Shown here: piece by piece, positions 24,798 through 31,314 of the stretch | Position numbering within the stretch: the stretch's first letter is position 1 | Layout of the letters: every line of letters starts with the position of its first letter | Source: Caenispirillum bisanense | GTDB lineage: Bacteria > Pseudomonadota > Alphaproteobacteria > Reyranellales > Reyranellaceae | Length of the DNA: 34,040 bases | Direction: 5' to 3' | NCBI GenBank assembly: GCA_945878895.1 | Contig: CAMDVZ010000005.1 | Span: 1-34,040, forward strand | Program-made: the position numbers and the translations under genes | Notes under the pieces: generated by a model | What the model was told of the DNA's origin: nothing | Seen by the model: only the letters and a program-made list of their open reading frames with translations | The model's database searches: none

Positions 24798-26384
24798 TCA
24801 GCCCGGCGGCTTCAGCCCCGCCAGCAGCACCCGCTCGTCGCCGCGGAAATCGTTGACCACGCGCGAACGCACGTCGAACACCATCGTGGCCCGGTCGGCG
24901 GCGTTGTGGGCCGGCCATTCCGGAATCCGGGGATTGTTCGGATTCCCGCCGCGCGCGAAGGCCAGCCACGCCGCGCTCATCTGGTCCGCGACCGCCTGCG
25001 CTTCGGGTCCGGTGCCGACCATCGAGGCCGACAGGGCGACGTTGTCGAACACCATCGCCAGATCGAGCGAATGCGGCGAACCCCACTTGCCGCCGTCCAC
25101 GGGCGTCGTCCAGTCGAGTTCGTACAGCCACACGGGCGCGGCCTTCTGTGCCGCCTTGCGCTCGGCCTGTTGCCAGGCGCCCTCGCGCATTGCCTTGTCG
25201 GTGGCGACGGCGAAGAAGATGTCGGACGGCGTGGCACCGGGGCGCGTCGCGCGGAAGGTCGCGATCACCTGGTCGATGTCGGCGTCGCGGAACCACGCCG
25301 CCAGCCGCTTGCGCAGGCCCGCGTCGTCGAGCTTGAAGCTGTCCGGGTCGCGCGCGCCGGTCAGCAGCGTCATCTCGGTCGCCGTCGTGCCAACGATCAT
25401 GGGAATGTCGGCCGAGATCGCGGGTCCACCCGGCGCCCACGGACCCGAGGGCAGGTTGCGGCCATCGACCACCGGCCGGTAGTTCGCCTTCGCGGGTCCG
25501 CGCATCGCCTTGACCAGCCCCTCGACCAGCCGTTCCACCGGTAAGGTCGCAAGCCCCGCGGCGGCGTCGGACTTCATCTCCAGCGCCTCCAGCAACGCGA
25601 CCGTCAGTTTCGTGCCTTCGGCGGCCGACATCGCCTGGAGATAGTACGAGCCCCTCTGCACGATGGCCTTGTGGAACAGGCCGCGCGCCGCCGGCATCGC
25701 CATCAGCGTGCTCACCTTTCCGCCGCCGCCGGACTGGCCGAAGATCGTGACGTTGGCCGGATCGCCGCCGAATTCCGCGATGTTTTCCTTAACCCATTTC
25801 AACGCCGCGACGATATCCAGCATGCCGGTGTTGCCGGCATCGGGGAAGGCGGGCGCCAGTTCGCCGAGCTGGAGATAGCCGAACACGTTCAGCCGGTGGT
25901 TCAGCGTCACGACCACGACGTCGCCCTTGCGACACAGCCGCGTGCCGTCGAACACGTTGCGCGAACCCGACAGCGACGTGAAGTCGCCGCCATGCAGCCA
26001 CACCATGACCGGCCGCTTGACGTTGTCGCGCAAGCCCGGCGTCCAGACGTTGAGGATCTGGCAATCCTCGCTCATTTCTTTGTCGAACGTCCACGACGCG
26101 AACAGCGATCCCAGCGGCCCGCGCGCCTGCGGGCACATCGGTCCGAACGCCAGCGCGTCGCGCGTGTCGGTCCACGGCTTCGGGGCCACCGGCGCCAGGA
26201 AGCGCGGGGCGCTGGCGTAGGGAATGCTCCTGAATATCCGGATGCCGTTGTCCTCGACGCCGCGCACCTTGCCGTGCGCGGTCGCCGCGACCGGCGCGTC
26301 GGCGGCGAGCGCGCTACCGACCCCGACATGGGCCGCGGCGAGGCAGCCGATGAAGGTGCCGATCATGGTGCGACGGTCCAGCAT
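24798..26384 (-). CDS. Type B carboxylesterase, exported (possible Tat signal)
   Basis: Ester hydrolase of the carboxylesterase/lipase B family, alpha/beta hydrolase fold, 528 residues. The N-terminus MLDRRTMIGTFIGCLAAAHV resembles a Tat signal (RR followed by a hydrophobic stretch, cleavage near ALAA), so it is likely periplasmic. The oxyanion region is VMVWLHGGDF. The nucleophile elbow is FGQSGGGG (Ser in GxSxG). The acid is probably Glu in TTATEMTLL and the His lies in GSPHSLDLAMVF. GxSxG has G-Q-S-G-G rather than the common G-E-S-A-G. ATG 26384 has AAGGAA upstream; the ORF-track start 26480 is extra. In a minus-strand set with amidohydrolase and lyase genes, it may open an ester substrate outside the cytoplasm. 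Confidence 0.9.
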   Translation of the reverse strand: MLDRRTMIGTFIGCLAAAHVGVGSALAADAPVAATAHGKVRGVEDNGIRIFRSIPYASAPRFLAPVAPKPWTDTRDALAFGPMCPQARGPLGSLFASWTFDKEMSEDCQILNVWTPGLRDNVKRPVMVWLHGGDFTSLSGSRNVFDGTRLCRKGDVVVVTLNHRLNVFGYLQLGELAPAFPDAGNTGMLDIVAALKWVKENIAEFGGDPANVTIFGQSGGGGKVSTLMAMPAARGLFHKAIVQRGSYYLQAMSAAEGTKLTVALLEALEMKSDAAAGLATLPVERLVEGLVKAMRGPAKANYRPVVDGRNLPSGPWAPGGPAISADIPMIVGTTATEMTLLTGARDPDSFKLDDAGLRKRLAAWFRDADIDQVIATFRATRPGATPSDIFFAVATDKAMREGAWQQAERKAAQKAAPVWLYELDWTTPVDGGKWGSPHSLDLAMVFDNVALSASMVGTGPEAQAVADQMSAAWLAFARGGNPNNPRIPEWPAHNAADRATMVFDVRSRVVNDFRGDERVLLAGLKPPG

Positions 26385-26523
26385 GGTGGTGTTCCTTTCG
26401 GCGGTCGGGCGACTGGTCGTCCCCGAGGTTCGCGGCACCGCGTTCGACGAGGAGCCGCGGCCCGCGCAAATCCGCGGCACGCCTGACTGGCGCGCCGCGG
26501 ACGACAGGTTCGCCCTGTGGTCG

Positions 26524-27660
26524 CTACGACAGGCGATAGAGCCTGGCGGCGTTGTCGCAGATCACCTTGCGGCGGGTCGCGGCCGGCACGTGGCTCAGCT
26601 CCTTCTCGATGAAGTCGCGCGAGTCGGGCCAGATGCCGTCGGGGTGCGGATAGTCCGAACCCCACATGACGTTGTCCTCGCCGAGCTCCGCCAGCAGCTT
26701 GATGCCGACCTGGTCGGTCTGGTAGGTCGCGTAGCACTGGCGGCGCCAGTAGTCGCTCGGCTTCATCTTGAGGTCGAGGTCCTGGAACTGGTCCCCCCAC
26801 TCCAGATCCGTGTGCTCGAGCACGTACGGGATCCAGCCGAGACCGGCTTCGCCGATCACGATCCTGAGGTCGGGGTAGCGCTCCAGCGCGCCGCTGAACA
26901 ACAGCTGGATCAGCATGTAGCTCATGTGCATCTGGAAGCCGGTGATGTGCGTCGCGAAGGCGCGGCGGGCGATCTTCGGCGTCATCTTCGTGTAGTCGGG
27001 CGAGCGGCCGCCGATGGTGTGGAAGTGCACCGGAATCTTCGTCTCGTGCGCGATCCGCCACAGCGGTTCGTAGAAATCCTCGTAGAGCGGGATCATGTCG
27101 GGCCGGTTGGCGACGTCGATGCCGCGCACGCCGCGATCGGCCGCGCGCTTCACCTCGGCGACGGCGGCCGTCATGTCGTGGCTGGGCACGTTGGCGAGGC
27201 CGATCAGGCGTTCGGGATGGACGCTGCAGAAATCGTGGAGCCAGTCGTTGTAGATCGAGAGCATCTCGCAGGCTGCCTCGCCGTCGTTGAGGCGCCCGCT
27301 CGAGCCCAGCACGCCGTAGAGCACCTCGGCCTGCACGCCGTCGAGGTCCTGGTCCTTCAGCCGCAGGTCGGGGTCGGTCAGCCGGCGGATGCCTTTCTTC
27401 CCGTCCTCGTAGAGACCGGTCGAGGCCATGCGGTCGGAACGGTAAATCTCGCCGGGCACGTACTTGCGGCCGGCCGATCCCATGCCGTTGACGAGGCCGA
27501 ACTGGGCGCCGTTGCGGCTGACCCAGCGCGGACCGTCGGGTCCGTCGACGACGTGGGGCATGCGGTCCTTGAACTTCGCCGAGGCGTTGGCGGTGAAGAG
27601 ATCGGTCGGCAGCCAGATCAGGTCGATATGGCCATCGGCCGAAATCACGTCGTACTTCAT
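26524..27660 (-). CDS. Metal-dependent amidohydrolase (family 2, ACMSD-like)
   Basis: Cytosolic hydrolase or decarboxylase of the amidohydrolase_2 group, 378 residues. The N-terminal motif VISADGHIDL (D-x-H), the mid-barrel His in IPVHFHTIGG, and the C-terminal MWGSDYPHPDGIWP with its metal-binding Asp are the landmarks. The group includes 2-amino-3-carboxymuconate-6-semialdehyde decarboxylase and gamma-resorcylate decarboxylase, so C-C bond cleavage is as likely as amide hydrolysis. ATG 27660 is preceded by AGGAGA; the extension to 27765 is outside the family. Its start is 34 bp from the stop of the upstream lyase gene, so it is very probably co-transcribed with the two lyases. A 139-bp gap separates it from the esterase gene. 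Confidence 0.9.
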   Translation of the reverse strand: MKYDVISADGHIDLIWLPTDLFTANASAKFKDRMPHVVDGPDGPRWVSRNGAQFGLVNGMGSAGRKYVPGEIYRSDRMASTGLYEDGKKGIRRLTDPDLRLKDQDLDGVQAEVLYGVLGSSGRLNDGEAACEMLSIYNDWLHDFCSVHPERLIGLANVPSHDMTAAVAEVKRAADRGVRGIDVANRPDMIPLYEDFYEPLWRIAHETKIPVHFHTIGGRSPDYTKMTPKIARRAFATHITGFQMHMSYMLIQLLFSGALERYPDLRIVIGEAGLGWIPYVLEHTDLEWGDQFQDLDLKMKPSDYWRRQCYATYQTDQVGIKLLAELGEDNVMWGSDYPHPDGIWPDSRDFIEKELSHVPAATRRKVICDNAARLYRLS

Positions 27661-27694
27661 CGTTCGCTCTCCTGGTTCATTGGATGTCCGGTGT

Positions 27695-28570
27695 CTATTC
27701 GGCGGCCCGCCTGGGCGGTTCGCGGAACTGCGTCCTGTAGCGATCCCACTCGTCGGCGCCGGCAAGCTGGAACGCCTGTTTCGGCGATATGTCCGACGTC
27801 GGCATCGGATGACGCCCCTGCTGCTTCAGATTGGCGAGCGCGATCTCGCAGGCGCCCAGCACCGAACGCGACAGGACGCCCGGCAGGATCGTCAGTTTGT
27901 AGCCAAGGCCCTCGACGTCGGGGAGCGCCATGTCCGGCGTCTTGCCGCGCCACACCATGTTCAGCATGCACGGCCCCTTGACCAGGCGCGGCACCGCCGC
28001 GACCTCGTCCAACGTCTGCGGCGCCTCCACGAAGGCCATGTCGGCACCGGCCTCGATCGCGGCGTTGGCGCGTCGTATCGCCTCCTCGAAGCCCAGCGGC
28101 GCCCGCGCGTCGGTGCGCGCGATCACCATGAAGTTCGGGTCGATCTTGGCGCTGACGGCCGCCCGGATCTTGGCGACATAGTCGTCGATCGGCACGATCG
28201 TCTTGTCCTCGAGATGGCCGCACTTCTTGGGAAAGCCCTGGTCCTCGATGTGCAGGCCCGCGACGCCGCGCCGCTCGTACTCGCGCACCGTGCGGATCGC
28301 GTTCAGCTCGTTGCCGTAGCCGGTATCGGCGTCGGCGATCACCGGCAGCCTGACCGAGGCCGCGATGCGGCCGGCGTTGTCGGCCATCTCGGTCATCGTG
28401 AGCAGCCCGTAGTCGGGATAACCCAGGCTCGCCGCCGTGCCGCCGCCGGTCATGTAGACGGCGGAGAAGCCCGCCCGTTCGATCGAGCGGGCGGTGATGC
28501 AGTCGTAGGCACCGGGCGCCACGACCATTCCCTTCGTCATCGCGTCGCGGAAGGCTTTCGTCGTCGTCAT
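27695..28570 (-). CDS. Isocitrate lyase / PEP mutase family enzyme (copy A)
   Basis: Member of the ICL/PEPM superfamily (TIM barrel), 291 residues. It shows the N-terminal VVAPGAYDCITARSIERAGF, PVIADADTGYGNELN for Mg binding, the catalytic loop FPKKCGHLEDK (Cys as general base in lyases) and VIARTDARAPLGFEEAIRRA. The KKCGH loop fits 2-methylisocitrate-type or related C-C lyases better than true PEP mutases. The starting ATG is at 28570 with GGGAGC upstream. It is 37 bp from the neighbouring copy B and shares long near-identical stretches with it. C-terminal parts differ (LTILPGVLSRSVLG here), suggesting changed specificity. The substrate cannot be read from sequence. Confidence 0.9.
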   Translation of the reverse strand: MTTTKAFRDAMTKGMVVAPGAYDCITARSIERAGFSAVYMTGGGTAASLGYPDYGLLTMTEMADNAGRIAASVRLPVIADADTGYGNELNAIRTVREYERRGVAGLHIEDQGFPKKCGHLEDKTIVPIDDYVAKIRAAVSAKIDPNFMVIARTDARAPLGFEEAIRRANAAIEAGADMAFVEAPQTLDEVAAVPRLVKGPCMLNMVWRGKTPDMALPDVEGLGYKLTILPGVLSRSVLGACEIALANLKQQGRHPMPTSDISPKQAFQLAGADEWDRYRTQFREPPRRAAE

Positions 28571-28607
28571 CTGGTCGCTCCCGATATCGGTGTTTGCGGC
28601 GCCGCGG

Positions 28608-29483
28608 TCATTCGGCCGCCTGCTTGCCCGGCGTCCGGAACTGCGTCCGGTAGCGGTCCCATTCATCGGCGCCGGCGCGCTGGAATCCCTGCTGCGGCGT
28701 GATGTCGAGCTTCGGGCTCGGATGGCGACCGGTGGCGCGCACTTCGGCCAGAACGCCTTCGCAAACGCCCAGCGCCTCCTGGAACAGCATGCCGGGCAGG
28801 ATCGCGAACTTGTAGCCCATGGCCTCGGCGTCCAGCAGCGGTACGTCGGGGGTCTTGCCGCGCCACACCATGTTCAGCATGCACGGCCCCTTGACCAGAC
28901 GCGGCACCGCCGCGACCTCGTCCATGGTCTGCGGCGCCTCCACGAAGGCCATGTCGGCACCGGCCTCGATCGCGGCGTTGGCGCGCCGTATCGCTTCCTC
29001 GAAGCCCAGCGGCGCCCGCGCGTCGGTGCGCGCGATTACCATGAAGTCGGGGTCCGTCTTGGCGCTCACGGCGGCGCGGATCTTGGCGACGTAATCGTCC
29101 AGCGGAACGATCACCTTGTCTTCGAGATGGCCGCACTTCTTGGGGAAGCCCTGGTCCTCGATGTGCAGGCCCGCGACGCCGCGCCGCTCGTACTCGCGCA
29201 CCGTGCGGATGGCGTTCAGCTCGTTGCCGTAGCCAGTGTCGGCGTCGGCGATCACCGGCAGCTTGACCGACTCCGCGATGCGGCCGGCATTGTCGGCCAT
29301 CTCGGTCATCGTCAGCAGCCCGTAGTCGGGATAGCCGAGGTAGGAAGCACTGCCACCGCCGGTCATGTAGACGGCCGGGAAACCCGCCCGCTCGATGGCG
29401 CGCGCGGTCATGCAGTCGTAGGCACCGGGGGCCACGATCATCCCCTTCTTCATGGCTTCGCGAAAAGTCGCTGGCCTGCTCAT
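28608..29483 (-). CDS. Isocitrate lyase / PEP mutase family enzyme (copy B)
   Basis: Paralogue of the neighbouring copy A, 291 residues, with the same landmarks (IVAPGAYDCMTARAIERAGF, DADTGYGNELN, KKCGHLEDK, VIARTDARAPLGFEEA). GGGAGAT lies before ATG 29483. The central part is nearly identical to copy A, both in protein and DNA, while the region after about residue 205 differs (FAILPGMLFQEALGVCEGVL). Tandem duplication of the gene with later divergence, or partial gene conversion of the centre, is the simplest explanation. It follows the Bug binding-protein gene by 63 bp on the same strand, and may be the first enzyme gene of the cluster. Confidence 0.9.
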   Translation of the reverse strand: MSRPATFREAMKKGMIVAPGAYDCMTARAIERAGFPAVYMTGGGSASYLGYPDYGLLTMTEMADNAGRIAESVKLPVIADADTGYGNELNAIRTVREYERRGVAGLHIEDQGFPKKCGHLEDKVIVPLDDYVAKIRAAVSAKTDPDFMVIARTDARAPLGFEEAIRRANAAIEAGADMAFVEAPQTMDEVAAVPRLVKGPCMLNMVWRGKTPDVPLLDAEAMGYKFAILPGMLFQEALGVCEGVLAEVRATGRHPSPKLDITPQQGFQRAGADEWDRYRTQFRTPGKQAAE

Positions 29484-29546
29484 CGTCGATCTCCCTGCGT
29501 CGCGTTCCGGGGACTGTCGCGCGCGTCCCGCGACGTGCCACCAGGC

Positions 29547-30533
29547 CTACTCAACGGTCATTCCAAGTCTGCGGATCTGTTGCCCCGACTCCACCAGCTC
29601 GCGCTGGAAGCGCTTGCTGAACTCGGCCGGCGGCATGCCGCCCGGCAGCGCGCCGAAATCCGTCAGCTTGGCCAACACCGCGGGCGACGCGAGGACTCTC
29701 ACGATATCGGCGTGGATGGCCTCGACGACCGCTGGCGGCGTGCCGGCCGGCGCGAACAGTCCGTACCAGGAGTTCTCCTCGAGGCCGAGGATGCCCTGCT
29801 CCTTGAACGTCGTCACCGAAGGCAGGATACCGAGACGCCGTTCGCTGAGAATGCCGAGCGCCTTGAGATTGCCGCTGCGGATCAGCGACAGTGCCGAGGT
29901 GACGCTGGAAACGCCGACATCGACCCGGCTGGCCGCGATATCGCCAATGAACTGGGCGGCGCCCTTGTAGGGAATATTGGTCAGCTTGACACCGGCCTTG
30001 TCGAAGATTCGCTCGGCGATCAGCCGACTGCCCGGGTCGGGGCTCGCGAAGGTCCGCTTGTCGGGTCCTTCTTTCCGGATCACCTCGACCAGCTCCTTCA
30101 GATCGTTCGCGGGCAGCGTCGGCGAGCCGACCAGCGTGACGACGGAATGCGCCATCGGCGTGATCGGCGCGAACGCCGTCGCCGTGTCGTAGGGCAATTT
30201 CATGACGTGGGCGTTGATCGCGATGCCCGACACCGCGAGAACGAGCGTGTGGCCGTCGGGCGGCGCGCGCGCGACGATGGTCGATCCGATGGAACCGTTG
30301 CCGCCGGTGCGGTTGTCGACGATCACCGTCTGGCCCCAGAGCTCTTCCAGCGCTTTCGCCATCAACCGGCCGACGGCATCGGTGCCGCCACCGGGACTAT
30401 AGGGCACGACGATGGTCACGGTCCGGTTTGGCTGAAACGCCGCCTTCGGCGCGGTCGCGGTCTGGCCCGTCGCCGGCCCGGTAAAAGCAAGGGCAGCCGA
30501 AAGAGCTGCGAGCGCCGCCAGTAGCTTTCCCAC
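29547..30533 (-). CDS. Bug/TctC-family periplasmic solute-binding protein
   Basis: Tripartite tricarboxylate receptor type (TctC/Bug), 328 residues, periplasmic. A signal peptide covers about residues 1-24 (LLAALAALSAALAFTGPATG). The mature part begins NRTVTIVVPYSPGGGTDAVGRLMA, the characteristic ligand loop, followed by VIVDNRTGGNGSIGS and VPYSPGG-type dicarboxylate contacts; the end has LPGGMPPAEFSKRFQRE. GTG 30533 is chosen because GGAGGA lies eight bases upstream. No TctA/TctB membrane genes are adjacent, as usual for Bug proteins. Likely scavenges the carboxylate metabolised by the downstream lyases and hydrolases (inference from clustering). Confidence 0.9.
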   Translation of the reverse strand: MGKLLAALAALSAALAFTGPATGQTATAPKAAFQPNRTVTIVVPYSPGGGTDAVGRLMAKALEELWGQTVIVDNRTGGNGSIGSTIVARAPPDGHTLVLAVSGIAINAHVMKLPYDTATAFAPITPMAHSVVTLVGSPTLPANDLKELVEVIRKEGPDKRTFASPDPGSRLIAERIFDKAGVKLTNIPYKGAAQFIGDIAASRVDVGVSSVTSALSLIRSGNLKALGILSERRLGILPSVTTFKEQGILGLEENSWYGLFAPAGTPPAVVEAIHADIVRVLASPAVLAKLTDFGALPGGMPPAEFSKRFQRELVESGQQIRRLGMTVE

Positions 30534-30955
30534 GTTGAATTCCTCCACGTCGTTTCTGGATTGTTGCAGCAACACGCAGACTGTCGGAAACAGGCACCAC
30601 CACGTCCGGGACGACGCCCTGGCGTTCGGATCGAGCCGGCTTGTCCCCCGATTCCCAGGGACCTGCGCCGCCGCCTTGATCCGGCGTCACGTCCGCCTCG
30701 ACCAATGTCCGGACGACGTCCGGACCGCGAAATCGATCCCCTCCCTCGCACATTCAGACACTCCGCCAGGACGGCGACAAGTCGTCAGTCGGTCATGCCT
30801 GCATCCCGTGCCCGGTCGACGTCGCCGTTCCTCGACAAGCCGGTATTCGCACGGACAGGGAGGAGCGCGTCGACGTTTCGCGCTGTCGCGAGGTGCGCGA
30901 ATCAGGCGATGCCCGCCGCTCCATCACGCCCCTTCATTTCCCCGCCCATCCGTCC
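30534..30955. other. Non-coding gap between Bug gene and tmRNA promoter
   Basis: No gene with family character was recognised; the ORFs listed here (for example 30535-31182) run on into the tmRNA. The only structure noted is a pair of GTCCGGAC palindromes at 30707 and 30718, listed separately. Confidence 0.5.
30707..30725. promoter_or_regulatory. Two GTCCGGAC palindromes one helical turn apart
   Basis: GTCCGGAC occurs at 30707-30714 and 30718-30725; each is self-complementary, the centres are 11 bp apart, and the pair lies about 175 bp upstream of the Bug gene start. A related GTCCGGG occurs near 30605. The arrangement resembles a regulator site for adjacent dimers. No regulator is assigned. 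Confidence 0.35.
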
Positions 30956-30961
30956 TATATT
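30933..30961 (+). promoter_or_regulatory. Likely tmRNA promoter
   Basis: TTCATT (30933-30938) and TATATT (30956-30961) are separated by 17 bp. The -10 matches TATAAT at five of six positions; the -35 is weak. Initiation seven bases after the -10 falls at 30968, exactly where the first tmRNA hairpin starts. Confidence 0.55.
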
Positions 30962-30967
30962 GGGTCC

Positions 30968-31253
30968 GTCGGGGTAACCCGACTATGAAGATAAACGCCG
31001 CGTGGCATAGACGTTTCGGACCCGGGGGCGGTACCCGGCGCCTCCACCATTCTCCCCAAACGTTCGCGGGCGGGGCCAGCGGGGGCGACACAGGATCGAC
31101 GAGCGTAATAAAGGCACGGTTTTCTTCCGGGATGGTTCCGTCGTTATCGGGCCATACACAAGTGCCAACGATAACAACGTAGCACTCGCTGCTGCCGCCT
31201 AAACAGCGGACGTAAGCGCGGTTCGGGGGGGCACCGGGCAACAGAAGCCCCCT
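30968..31253 (+). ncRNA. ssrA: Permuted two-piece tmRNA (alpha-type ssrA)
   Basis: Rescues stalled ribosomes by trans-translation. The gene is circularly permuted as in alphaproteobacteria. Acceptor piece: about 30968-31049, opening with hairpin GTCGGG-GTAA-CCCGAC, then CCGGG-GGCGGTA-CCCGG as T-arm, and ending CGCCTCC-ACCA. A spacer of about 31 nt (31050-31080) is removed in processing. Coding piece: from GGGGGCG at 31081. GGGGGCG pairs with CGCCTCC to form the acceptor stem with a G-U at the third pair, the alanine identity element. CGAGCGT (31100-31106) pairs with ACGTTTCG (31011-31018) with one bulge, the P2 helix joining the two pieces. The tag reading frame 31164-31202 gives ANDNNVALAAAA then TAA; its end LAAAA is a ClpXP-type degron. 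The 3' end is estimated. Confidence 0.93.
31227..31252 (+). terminator. Hairpin at the 3' end of the tmRNA
   Basis: GGGGGC (31227-31232) pairs with GCCCCC (31247-31252) around a 14-nt loop, followed by TCACTTCATT. It may be the terminator or a processing signal; the T-content is weak. Confidence 0.45.
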
Positions 31254-31279
31254 CACTTCATTCCGGGCCGGCGCCGCGA

Positions 31280-31294
31280 CCGGTCGACGACCGG
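31280..31294. promoter_or_regulatory. Short palindrome before the kinase gene
   Basis: CCGGTCG-A-CGACCGG is a 15-bp perfect palindrome 20 bp before the kinase start codon (31315). It may be an operator or a leader element. No other promoter was clear between tmRNA and kinase. Confidence 0.35.
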
Positions 31295-31314
31295 AGCGGC
31301 AGTCGGGGCGGGTC

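Noticed and set aside
30535-31182. 215-residue plus-strand ORF upstream of the kinase
   Set aside because: Runs into the tmRNA, has no family character, and includes the acceptor stem and tag region out of frame.
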